Shown here: positions 12,237 through 24,500 of the stretch, piece by piece
How the letters are laid out: each line of letters starts with the position of its first letter
Position numbering within the stretch: position 1 is the stretch's first letter
Source of the DNA: Cladopsammia gracilis
Taxonomy: Eukaryota; Cnidaria; Anthozoa; Scleractinia; Dendrophylliidae
Direction: 5' to 3'
Length of the DNA: 64,000 nt
Assembly: GCA_022457155.1 (NCBI GenBank)
Contig: JAJGOT010000604.1
Coordinates: 167,501 to 231,500, forward strand
Notes under the pieces: generated by a model
Seen by the model: only the letters and a program-made list of their open reading frames with translations
The model's database searches: none
What the model was told of the DNA's origin: nothing
Translations under genes and position numbers: made by a program

Positions 12237-12525
12237 GCTGACAAGCAATTTTCAGTGTTTATGAATACGAAATGAGCACGTGTGGAATCCGTACCTTTGT
12301 AAGGGGGGCGTAAGTGACATGCGCGCGTAGTCCGCGTAAAAACATTGCATTCTATGGAAACTTCTAATGGAGCGTACGTGCTCCCCCCCCCCCCCTCCTG
12401 GGGGTAACTAGCGAGCATATTTCGTTCGCCCCCCTTATAAAGGTGCGAATTCTTACAATAAATTCCACACGTGCTCATTTCGTATTCATAAACAAAACTC
12501 TGAACACTGCTTGTCAGCTTCGCCT
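12237..12525. mobile_element. Fold-back MITE with about 55-bp inverted repeats
   Basis: GCTGACAAGCAATTTTCAGT at the left returns inverted as ACACTGCTTGTCAGC at the right. ATTCCACACGTGCTCATTTC on the right is the inverse of GAAATGAGCACGTGTGGAAT on the left. The centre has C and G runs and no coding sequence. Confidence 0.65.
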
Positions 12526-13099
12526 GAGCTCAGATGCGGAGCAGCTTATAATCTCAACAACTATTTCTCCAATTGAAAACCCTTCTAAGCAAAAAACAAT
12601 CGATGTAAAAGTATTGCAATACCTTGAAATTCATGTGGAAGGAGTTTGACACCAAACTGCTGTATAATTTTCGAAAATTGATAGAAAACGCAGCATTGGA
12701 GATTTGAGCAGGTTTTGGAGCATTTTATGTTATGAGCTTCTGATCAATATTTACAGAACTAGTGAATGCCAATATAACGGTTCGCACGATTTGCAATAGG
12801 CTTAGAATTCAGTTTAAGCAAGCATTGGTAAGGCTTCTCCCAGAAATTTGAGTTCGTGGATTGTTTTGTCAAAGAGCCTCAAGTATTTGAAATTTCAAGA
12901 TAATTTTAGAAATAATTTCGATGGCCTTAATACAGGGTTCCGCTGTTCCGATGTTGCCTGAGTTTCCCTAAAACGTCCTTATACATCTCACGAAAATGAA
13001 ACATGGAAAACAATCTTCTATTAGTTAGGTACAAAAAAAGGAAAGGTTGATGGTCGAAAGCTCAACTGACGAGTCAGATCAGCTGAACGAAGCTCGGCA

Positions 13100-14120
13100 A
13101 AAGCAATAAAAAATGCGCCAACCTCCACAAAATCACGACTTACAAAGTCTCACCTGCATTTCCTGACTATAATCTTCTCTTGAAAGTTGAGTTTCTCAAT
13201 AATTAGTGGAAAAACTCGTCGTTATCGCAAAACAATTTGACTGTCGTCCGATTCGTTTCCCGAACGCTCAGGGTACGCGTCATCACGACAAAATTGCTCC
13301 CGATCGGGGGTATACTTGGTGAGTTTGTCACGGGTGGGCTCGGTAAACTTGGCAGGCATGTTCTACATCTTTGTCGTTGGCAAGGAAATGTTTCAGCCTG
13401 CTATTCTTGATCGGGATGTAAAAAAAGTGGTGTGAACCAGGATGTCTCAAAGGTCAATGTCTCGCCGATAAACGCACATGGGTCTTGAAAATATTTTTTG
13501 CACGAGGATCGTCAGTCAGGATATCAAAGTTCCTTCCTGGTTATTTTGGTGGTAGGCAACGTGTACCTTTTCTGATTTCTCCAGGGGTGCTTGCTCTCCT
13601 GAATTTTCTAGGGCTCTGACAGCTGATGTTTGCTGTGTTTCTTTGTCCCGGCTGTAACTACTTCGTTGGGGTAGCCTTTTGTCTTGAAAAATGACGCCAT
13701 CTCGTTAGATCTGGTGTTGTAGTCAGCCTTGTCGGTACAGATTGCACGCGGGCGAAGAAATTGACTATAAGGGATGGTGTTCTTACAGGGAGGAGGGTGA
13801 GACGACGCTGTATAGTGAAGGTACTTGTGAATATCTGTAGGCTTCTGGTGGAATCAGGATAGATATTGTTATCCTGTTTTCAGTTATAGAGAGGCGGAGA
13901 TCTAAATAAGGAATCGATGTCTTGCTAATGTCAAAAGTGTTACTTGGGCGCAGGATGAAACGTTGAACAGAAGTTTATGAACTCTTCAAGATCTTGGCGG
14001 AAACCAGAAGAAGCGCCATTGTCGTCGTACCATACATATATACCTGCATGGCCTGAAATGAACGTTGTTTAAAAGTTGGCTGGGATGTTACACATGGTTT
14101 GTAACACATGGTTTGTGCCA
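13100..14120 (-). pseudogene. Decayed Penelope-like reverse transcriptase fragment
   Basis: On the minus strand near 13680-13800 a frame reads HPPPCKNTIPYSQFLRPRAI then CTDKADYNTRSNEMASFFK, followed by TKGYP. This is a hallmark stretch of Penelope-type RTs after the palm. Flanking blocks in other frames (about 13860-13990 and 13250-13450) fit the same order but are broken by stops and frameshifts. It is older and more degraded than the copy at 6 kb. Confidence 0.7.
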
Positions 14121-15212
14121 ACGACTTCTTCTTTGTTGAATTTAAAGGAGTTGAGATGAAGGACCAACTCCCCCAACAAGAGTATCAGTTGCGAGTTCCA
14201 AAAATATTAATTTGACTGCGGTTTATCAGTGGTGTGTGCTTGAAATGAGGTCCCAAATGTTGCGTTTTACTACTGTGAAAGAGCTGGCGGATTTAAAGCG
14301 ATGTTATGAATATGACTCAAATTTCCAGTGTTGTTATGGTTCGCTGTGCGTGTAAAAATAATTGCGAAACACCCAACCCTGCCTATGCTTTTTTTAAGGT
14401 TAAGCTTCCGTGCGCGAGCTCCGCACGCAAACGTATCCCCCTCATTTAACAATGAAGAACCAGTAACGTTCGAAAATAGGTTACTTTATTATTGAACTTA
14501 CTATCTATCTGCATTGGATTAAATCGAGATAATATCATACTTTTGTACAAAATATAATTATAATAACTAATCTTTCATCTATCCTTTTATATTCCACATT
14601 GACCCCGCCCCCCTCCTCCCACCCCCCAAAAATGTATAAAAAGATAGGACTGTGAAAATTGTTTATTCAGTTGTTCCAAACTCACCGTAAGAGCATTTAT
14701 TTTTAGAACATTTTGCTTATTCTTATTCAGTTATACAACCAATTGAACGCAAATTCCAAATTTGTCTTTGTATATACTAATTATCCAATGGTTTGCTGTC
14801 GTATTAACATGGAATATCCCACGAGTGACTTGATTTTTGGTATACACACGAACCTTTATGTGTGACCACCTCTTCTTAGCGACCACTTTTCCAAAATACC
14901 ATTTTTTTTTTGTCCAAGTCGAAACCTCTCGAAAGCGACCGCGACCACTTTCAACGCTGGTGATAAGATTTGACTTTTTCTATTGTTTTTAACCTCTCGG
15001 AGGTAAGCGACCACTCGCCCATATTTCGGTCATCACAGACGCAAATTAGTGCTACAGTACAACTCCAAGAAAACAAAAATTTTGTCCCTTGTATCAAAAC
15101 TTCTATATGATGAAATAATCTGCACTAAAACGTGCTTTGTACATTGAATTACAGATTAATTTGAATTAAAGCCAAGACTCCCCGTAGTCTAACCTCTCGT
15201 GAAAGTGTTTTC
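14121..15212. other. Downstream flank / 3' UTR region of ZFYVE26
   Basis: No gene was recognised. The segment 14840-15060 carries 'GCGACCACTT' motifs of a dispersed repeat. Confidence 0.4.
14696..14701 (-). terminator. Candidate poly(A) signal of ZFYVE26
   Basis: AATAAA on the minus strand about 620 nt beyond the stop. A second AATAAA lies at 14662-14667. None is closer to the stop. Choosing between them needs transcript data. Confidence 0.3.
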
Positions 15213-15285
15213 GCTGCAGTGATTCTTTTCTTTCCTGGACCTCTCTCCTGTTCGCGTACTGGTTGATGGTTGAGATATTTGTTGT
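15213..15285 (-). repeat. Partial duplicate of the last coding exon in the 3' UTR
   Basis: This stretch aligns with 15346-15416, the part coding for NKYLNQYEKKREAQERKEAL, at roughly 80% identity by eye. It carries one 7-base insertion that would shift the frame. It lies about 40-110 bp beyond the TAA stop, in the presumed 3' UTR. Confidence 0.75.
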
Positions 15286-15323
15286 TAGTAATTGTTAGGT
15301 GTTGTGAAAAATTTGGCTCTTCG

Positions 15324-15551
15324 TTATCTCTTTGATTCGGCGCGATGTTTTCGTTGTAGCGCTTCTTTTCTTTCTTGGGCTTCTCTCTTTTTCTCGTACT
15401 GATTGAGATATTTGTTGCAGATCTCCACCATCTTACTCTGTCCTGTGCTCATCGCCACTTCAGCGATCTCCTGGATGGCTTCCACGCGGTCTCCCTTAAC
15501 AGCGATCAGATAAGCTGATTTGAGCTTTCCGCACATGACAAATGCGTTTAT
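15324..15551 (-). CDS. ZFYVE26: ZFYVE26 exon 36, last coding exon with stop
   Basis: This exon has 75 codons plus TAA. It starts INAFVMCGKLKSAYLIAVKG, matching the vertebrate RAYLICCKLRSAYLIAVK. It ends in a charged tail (YEKKREAQERKEALQRKHRA) that looks like a short helix or coiled coil and is longer than the vertebrate tail. The acceptor is ccttttag. About 70 bp of this tail is duplicated just past the stop. Confidence 0.97.
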   Translation of the reverse strand: MNAFVMCGKLKSAYLIAVKGDRVEAIQEIAEVAMSTGQSKMVEICNKYLNQYEKKREAQERKEALQRKHRAESKR

Positions 15552-18500
15552 CTAAAAGGAATAAAACATTTTCTGAGCCTCACTGCTTTTTAAGAATTTT
15601 AACTATGCTTTTAACGCAAAATAAGGTTCTAGTTTGTACCTTGTTCGTGTCACTCTTGAGAAGTTTTATAAGTGCTTCAAGGTGCTTCGCCTGTTGTAAA
15701 CAATAAAAATATAAAAAGATTTAAAGGAACCACAAGTTAAAAGTATAGCTAACAACATTAAAGCTGCGTTTATTTTTTGAAAATCCAAATCCAAATTCTT
15801 TTTTTTTTTTAAATAAAATCCAAAAACGGATCATGCATCCGTTGAATCCATACTCCGATGAGATTCGTCAGATCAAATATAAAACCGGCTTTTTCCTTTT
15901 TGCGGGGCTGAGGGGATCTAGAATCAGATTCTCCAAAAAAATTAACGCAGGCTAAAAACAATGAACCACAGGCAAACGGGTCGCACCTGACTGTGGTCAG
16001 CGGCCACAATACTGACGCATGCGAGTATTATGTCATCGTGGCACTTGTCTGTTACTTGTCCAGTCTCCTCCGAGCAACGTAGAAGATCTTCAACGTGCGA
16101 GAATTTGTACTGCCGTGCCAACGAGCGGCCAACGTCCACATAAACACGCGCTGCAGGCAAATTATAATCCTGTGTAGAAAAACGAAGGTTAAGGTCGCGG
16201 GGGACAGGTTCCGCTCATCAGTATACATTAATGAAAAGAGTATGCACAAAGTGCGACGGCTGATACCGAAAATGCGCGAAACATTCACGAACAGGCTCCG
16301 TAATGTTTCTTCATCAATAATTGCACATGCAAAGCGCTGTCTAGTAAAATACACTATTTTGCAACGCATCGTTCTTTCTGCATAAAGTGTTGACAATGGC
16401 CCGTGGATTAAAATTAGCAAAATTACCATAAATATATTCATTCGTGTTTGCTCGGGAAACCTTCGGAAGCGTAAAAAGAAGCAATTTTGTGTCCATGAAT
16501 TCCGCGCGGATAAAGAATTTCATGAGATCATACGGCAGGGAGGTAAACTTGCCTTTCAAAGCGAAGATATAAAAATAGCTGATCTTCAATCATGTTCATA
16601 AATCACATTAACAATTAAACATTTTGACTAACTATTGTAACATTTTATGCCACAAGGTTCGTGAAAGTACGCGAGACGCTTCTGGATTTCATTTCAAAAT
16701 TTGTAACAAACCTGAATTATTCGGCTCCCCAAACTAAAGCCATCTTGAATTGTCGCTCCTGCAAGTAGAACCTAATGGAAAATTAAATACCAAAAAAATG
16801 TATTGGGTTTTACTAATTGGATTTATTTCTACCTATCTTCATCCTTTATGCAGGACCAGCGCCATGCAGAACTTTCTTTGCAAGCTGCCATGCTGCATGC
16901 CAAACATGCAACAATCAAAATTTAACCTGTTGGTTGGGCTGCTACACTAAAATTTGTTTTTTTTTTGATTAAGTAAATTGGTCAATGTGAAGACATTTAA
17001 AAGCTGGCCTTTCGAGCGTCGAGGATGTCAAGTTTGTTGGAGGGTCAAGAAGCAAGGAAAATTGGAAACTTTTGAACAAAAAATAGGGGAAAAATTGGAA
17101 CACAATTGATAAATTAGTAACATATATACGAAGTTCTATGCACATAGATCCCACATGGTAGCCGTTAATTATGAACAAGATTAACGGAAATGTGATTTGA
17201 AATAGTGATACTTCAATTTTAATACAGTTGGGGCTGACAGCTTATTTCTTTTTTACTTCCTTCTGGTTGGCAGATCAGCATTTTCAAAGTGACTCAGGGG
17301 CTTGTCACTGGTGGGGTGTGGGACATTCTTGTCACTGGTGGGGTGTGGGACATTCTTGTCACTGGTGGGGTGTGGGACATTCTTGTCACTAGTGGGGTGT
17401 GGGACAATCTTGTCACTGGTGGGGTGTGGGAGATTCTTGTCACTAGTGGGGTGGGGGACCTTCTTGTCACTAGTGGGGTGTGGGACAAATCTTTCCCCAA
17501 CTCATTTATAATTTATCAAGTTTGAACAAAGAAATCGTGGTTTGGAAACCCGATCTTAATTAGCATAGATTTTGGCCATTTTATTCTTTCGTTTTCTCTG
17601 TATTTAATGAATTGTTTGAAAATATCAAACACCTCGAAACCGGTTAAAATCTTAGCTGTGCCTCGTTTTTCAGTTCTCGGTGTTTTCATATTCTGATGAA
17701 ACACTTTTCCTCGTGTTTGATATTGTACTCCTCAGAACACTTTGTAGTTTAAGACTTCCGGAGACGCCTTTTCATGCATTTTGAAGCACAATGTCATCTT
17801 TCAGTTGTCTGAAAACACTCAGAGCGAATAGTGAGACAGTGAACAGTCTGCCAAATTCTGTTTTTTTTTTATACCTGTACCACCATCTCTCCTCTAACAT
17901 GTCCATTTCCAAACAGGGTCGGCAGGCGACTCCCTTCACTCGCTCGCAGCAGACCCAGTCCCCCTCGTTGTACCGCAGACTTGTGCATGAAGTCTGTTAC
18001 TTCCATCTGCAAGTTAATCGTGTTCACGTGACTGTTCAGCTCTGACAGTGACATGGTCACGTGTGAGGGTTCCTCGGCAGCACTCTTTGCGCTCGCCGTG
18101 CCTCGTTGCCGTAGATACGCGAACACAGTGTTCACAGTTCCTTTCGGAGACTTCTTCTCCGCGATCACAGCCTCGATGTGGTGTTTAGCTTCCTCCAAGA
18201 AGTGGAGTCGGGAGTACAGGTCCTCGTATGACGTCACTGGGCCGCCAGCGGCACCCTCGTAAAACCGAATGCAAGTCTGAGCGGCGCGGAAAAAGTCCTG
18301 GGAATAATAATTTAAAATTTAAAAACAATTACACTGCGCCAGGAGTCTACCATGTTCTCTGCATTATGCATTAAATACAGTTAACTCTCGTAAGGCGGAC
18401 ATCATTACTGGCTGGTTCTGGCCGAATTTCACTTGTTCCTCTGTAACTTAAAACTCTATAAGGCGAACACCTCTCTAAGGCGGCAGCTTTTGCTGGTACC

Positions 18501-21500
18501 AAAGGTGTCCGAGGGTCAATTCAATAAAACTTTTACAAGTGTAATTTACAAGTGTAAACGTTTAATTGAATTACCCCGGGTTAGACAGAGCTCACTCTAA
18601 ACACCAGCTAAAGCACGTTACAACTAAACAGATAATGTAAAGGATAGGGAAGATGACTGGGAAAACAGATATTCTGTGTCTCACTTCTGGGTTTAATTTT
18701 AGGTACGAATTTATACGATTCGCCCTCGGCTTGTCACCTTCGTCATGGCAGTGAAGCTTGTGTCTTAATGCAACAGCTTCGCCGGATTAGTAAAGAGTGA
18801 GAAACCTGACAAATGACAGAACCTTGCCCTCGAGGTTGGCGGTTTGATGTGGGGCTTAATACTCCACCCTGCAAAAAATCGCTAATTAAGACCGGCCAAA
18901 TTACCCACATTGTAAAAGGGACGAAGAAGACTATATAGGTTCAGTAGTAATAACTCTCTAACTCCGCTGTTACAAATTTTTTGATAGTCGACTTACCCTC
19001 ATAAACACCTGTACTTCATACAGAAGATGATGAAAACTTCTCCGAAGCAAAAACTTACAAGCGGCGGTCAAGTACGGCATCCACGCCTGCAGAGTCGGGT
19101 CAGCGGTTTCCATCTGCTCTTTCAGTTGCGTCCACTTGCCTTTAAGAACAAGGCGCATGAAGAAACTTTCTATAAAAACCTCCACGGGGCATTGCTAAGG
19201 AAGGAGAAAAGCAAGATCAAATAATATTTTTGCAGGCGAAAAGTATGTGACGTAGAATCTTATAGGATTGGTGTGTAGTTGAAATCACACAAAACACTCA
19301 GAACTGGCTGTGGCGGTCACAACTAAAATACTTTGTGAAGTAAAAGTAAAAGAAACGTTTTATCAGTATTCGCTGTTGGAGACGAAGCAAACAAATATCT
19401 AAATTTGGCAGTTGTTTATACTTGCTTTTTTGTTCTAAGAACTAATTGTGGTTGTCATAACTAAAATACTTTGTGATGTAAAAGTAGAAGAAAAATTCTA
19501 CTAATATTGCAAGAGGCTACGCAAACAAATATCTAAATTTGGCATTTTTCCCTCTGTTTCTTCGTCTGCCGTTTATTTTGTTTAGTGTCCAAGTCTCCTA
19601 TAGGAAAAAAGGAAAACTTTGATCCAACTCTAACTTAAGCCCCATTCAAACCAACGGTTAAACATGTTTAAATGCTGTTTAGTTAAACGACGTTTCTAGC
19701 CTGTATCTTGAACGTTTTTAAATGCATATGACTCAAACTACCTGGAATGGTAAATATTTCACTCCAAATATTACGGGAGGTTAGGAGGTATTTTTCTAAA
19801 CCTGTTTAAAACTAAACAACATTTAAACATGTTTAAGCGTTGGTGAAAACGGGGTAGTAGTCTCCTACGCAGCTGTTGTTTGGTGGATTGTCACGCAACG
19901 CTCCTACTAGTGGAACTAACTGTAATTAACTTTAAAGGTATCGAGGAAAGGTAAGACTTCACAAGCCTAATGGCTCACAACTGTCGGAGCTTAAAGGAGC
20001 AGTATCACGAGGTCGAAACTTGAAAACGTCGGCCCACGTTTTCAAGTTTGATTCCGCAAATTCAAAAAGGCCGTCAAGAAGTGGAGGTACTTTTTGAATC
20101 AAAAAATCCGTTCTGATAGCCGGAAGAAAGAAAAAAATCACTTTTAACAGTGATATGTCCAAAATTCCGGTGCAAGAATAGTGAACAGTGCCGCGCGTGG
20201 AACCTCGTGATACTGCCCCTTTAACCTGGGGTAAATTCAATAAAACTTTTGCACGTGTAATTTACAAGTGTAGCTATTGTTTTCAACCTCTGAAACAATG
20301 GCTGCACTTGTAAATTACACTTGTAAACGTTTTATTGAATTGACCCCTGGTTTCTGTAGCATGAAGCGACTGAGAGTTTTACCACTATCGTCTGGATGGG
20401 ATGCTAGTCCATCGCAAGGTATCCAACACGGCCAAAAAGATTGAATATACCCACCTTATCTATTATGTATCTGCACGCATGTTTAAGATATCCGTGTCTT
20501 ACGTAAAAGGCCACAAGGGATGACGGACTACCATACTTGTGCAGGTAGTAAAGACACTCGTCAAACCGTTTGGGGTCTAAGTACGAGTTACCACCCTGGA
20601 AATTCTGCGAAGACAAATAACTGAGGTAAGAATAAAGACAAAAGTGAACAATGTAAACACTCACGTAACATTCTAAAGAGGAAGTATGATGAAAAGTCCA
20701 ACGGTACAATGGTTTGTTTAAACCCTTTAGTGTCAGAATCAAAAGTTAAAGTGAATATGACAGATTTTTTTTTATTTGCTTGATGGCATCTAAATGGTGT
20801 TCTTATAACAAAATCGAAAGAGTTTTTTCGATATCGATTTTCTTTTCCGTGTTTTAGCAGTCTAAAAACGTGAAATTTCACTTCCGGTGGGGTACAAAAC
20901 CGTGCAAGAAGAAAGACTGGAAATAGTCCGCTGTGACGTCAGTATAAGAATGCCGGTGTCGAGGTTTCTCGGTTCCTCACTTTTTTTGGTAAGCCCTGAG
21001 GAAGAAACATGGTTCTGTTAAGGTGTGTTGTCTATGGTTGTAGCAACACGCACCAAAAAACAGAGGAAGTGAGAAACCGCGACACTGGCATTCTTGTATT
21101 GACGTCACAGCGGACTATTTCCAGTCTTTCTTCTTACGCGGTTTTGTAACACACCGGAAGTAAGATTTCACGTTTTTAGACGGCTAAATCACAGACAAGA
21201 AAAATCGATATAGAAAAAACTTTTTTCTACTTTCTTATCAGAACGCCATGTAGATTCCGATAAAGCAAATAAAAAAATATCTGTCATATACACTTTAAGT
21301 AATGTCACTCAAACGTTTCAGTCTGTGGATGCAATCCTAAAGTGTGACCATTCAATTGAAAGCTATTGAGCAGTACTTTCCTGTGGAACTGTTTATTATG
21401 CTGTACAAGGTGGTTCTAACTTTTGAGTCTGTAGATGAAATCCTAATGTGTGACCATTAAAATGAAAGTTACGGAGCAGTACTTCCCTGTGGTACTGTTT

Positions 21501-24500
21501 ATTATGCTGTACAAGGTGGTTCTAACTTTTGAGTCTGTAGATGAAATCCTAATTTGTGACCATTAAAATGAAAGCTACCGAGCAGTACTTTCCTGTGGTA
21601 CTGTTTATTATGCTGTACAAGGTGGTTCTAACTTTTGAGTCTGTAGATGAAATCCTAATGTGTGACCATTAAAATGAAAGCTACCGAGCAGTACTTTCCT
21701 GTGGTACTGTTTAAATGCTGCAAAGGTTCCTTTTTGGACCAAGACATTGATTAAGCCCCTCCCCTCTCATTTAACCTTAACCCTAACCTATCACCTCTCT
21801 TTTATGCCACACCCACACCCACCCCTCGCCCCCTCCCTTTTCCTTCACAACGAAAAAAATAAATGACAGACTGTATTACGGGTACCAATCTGGGAGCGCA
21901 TTCACATACAATACTCGCGAACCTCGGGGGAAATATTAACGGGGGCGTAGCCAGGACTTTTTCAGAGGTACGTAAAATTAATTTTCAAACACTCCGCCTA
22001 CCTCCTTCCCCCACCCTCAAGTCCCAAATTTTTCTCTTTTTACGCCATTTTCAGGTACACGCGTGCGTACGTACGTACAGGTAGCTACGCCCCCGATTAC
22101 TGGTACTTGTACAAAAGGAACTCCGTCAATGTGCAGGATGTCCGGATCACATCGCGTTTCGCCAAATTATAATAAGCCCCCCGTCTCTATTAAGCCCACC
22201 TCTAACGTGCTTGAAACAGAGGATTTATGGTACGTTTCAAAGTCAGCAATTTAACTGGAAAATGTAATAAAATTAATGACTCACTCGGCTGTTTTCCAAA
22301 AGACCAAGCAAAGGAGACATGAGATCATCGGTGGACTGCAAAAAAAAAAAGAGAGAGAGAACAAAACGACAATCGCAGAGTAAAAAATATTTGAATTTAG
22401 ACCAAAGTATCTACGGTAGACATGGCCGCCTTCGCTAACGTCACACCATCCAACATGGCGCCTGCTCATGTAAGTCACGTGACACGCACCTGTCTGTAGG
22501 CCAATAGAGGTGATGACTGAAGGATGTCGATGATCTTTTCAAGGTATTGTGAGTTGTGTTGCTGATGCTGTTTTCCTCCTTCCTCGGGCTGCAAAAACAC
22601 AAGTTGGTTTATTATGAATATGGATTATTAGTATACGACAAACCAGTGTATAGTGTTTTTCGAGTGCTCTGATTGGCTACTCAAACTCGGAACAGTCGCG
22701 TGCGGGTTTTTTTCTTTTTTACCCAGCTGGCTATCCACAGGTTTGGTATTTACTAAAACAATTATTCACGCCAGTGTCGGTAGCCTGCAGTACAGGCGTA
22801 GAGTGCTCAGTATTTTCTTCGCGTCACTGTATGGGCGCCAACTTGGAATATGAAATAAGAGGAGGATTGGGGAGAGTATAAAATGCGGTTAACGGGGTGG
22901 GTGTCGGGCACAACTCCCTACGTTTTGGGAATCCAAGATGGCGAACGAGATTACGAACGAATTCAAAAAACATTTGCCCGCCATAAAACGCCTACATTGC
23001 AGGCTACAGTGTCGGTGAAGAGTGCTGGATATGTACCTCGCCGCCCTGGGACTCGGCGAATTTTCACCTCCACCTTAGTGAATAATTGCTAATTATCATA
23101 AGTAAGTTACGTTATTTTATGATAAAATGTTTGCTGTGCAAGATGCTTAACAGATGATGTAATTGCTGCCAAAGTATTGTACACAATACAAATTGATCTA
23201 CATTTGAATTATGTTAGCCAGCATCACGTCGAGTTTCCAGTCCACTTTGACCTACAACTTTCCTTCATTCTGCTTTATCGTTTTATTATTATTTTTTTTT
23301 ATCATTTCAAACCATTACCCTGGGGTTTATCAGTTATGAAAATCAAACAGTCAATTCCTTTACCTTCATACAGCGAGTAAATTTTTCTCTGGCGTCGGGA
23401 AAATCACCGGCTTGAAGGAGAGCAAAGCCCGCCGCACCCCAAACACCTGAGGGATCAAGTCCGCACTTGGTGGATACCTCCATAGCGAGAGGGAGTCGCT
23501 CGGCTTCAATAAAACGGTCACGAAGCCGCCTGTGACATGACATGATGGAAAGCAAGTCAAAGAAATATACGAACATAGAAAGTTATAACAATACTATTTT
23601 TATCTATTTTGTTTTTGTACTCGTGCTTAATAGTTACAAGCTTGCACACATTCTTTACACTTGACTGCCCTTCTCCCAAGTCCTTCGTAGAATACAGATG
23701 TGTTTACCAGATTGCCCTTCCCTCCCCTCATACCTAGAATTTGACATGGATGACATGGACTTGCTTGCTAACACTACTACGTAATCTCCACTAATTTCCT
23801 ACCTCCTGCCCTCCCCTTCCCTCCCCTCCCCTCACAACTACAATTATATATGGCATGACATGCACTTGCTGACCAGCATCACTACTTACCCTCCCCACCC
23901 TCCTAACTAGAAAAGTACTTAGCATGACATGGACTGACTCGCTCACTAGCATCTTTACTTACCCTACCCTCCCTTCTCTCTTCTTTACCTTACTCTCCCC
24001 ACCCCTCCTACCTAGAATAGTCCATAGCACGACATGGACGTGCTTACTAGCATCATTACTTACCCTCCCCTCCCTTCTCTCTCCTTTACCTTACCCTCCC
24101 CACCCCTCCTACGTAGAATAGTCCATAGCACGACACGGACGTGCTTACTAGCATCATTACTTACCCTCCCCTCCCCTCTCTCTCCTTTACCTTACCCTCC
24201 CCACCCCTCCTACCTAGAATAGTCCATAGCACGACACGGACGTGCTTACTAGCATCATTACTTACCCTCTCCTCCCCTCTCTCTCCTTTACCTTACCCTC
24301 CCCACCCATCCTACCTAGAATAGTCCATAGCACGACACGGACGTGTACTTACCCTCCCCTCCCCTCTCTCTCCCTTACCTTGCAGAGTCAGGGTGCATGA
24401 GGTCTCGCAGTGAAGGGATATCTCCACAGTTGGACTCTACGAGAAACTTCATCAGGTCCACGTGACCAAGGTACCTGTGACACAATGGCAGGACGGCACC

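Noticed and set aside
17294..17525. Repeated VTGGVWDIL- and SHTPPVTRM-type proteins in overlapping frames on both strands
   Set aside because: They are products of the 27-bp minisatellite, whose unit length is a multiple of three. They have no start context or homology.
22872..23092. TATA box (agtataaaat) followed by an ATG frame, possible promoter and gene
   Set aside because: It lies inside a ZFYVE26 intron. The 69-codon frame has no recognisable features and the motif is common in AT-rich DNA.
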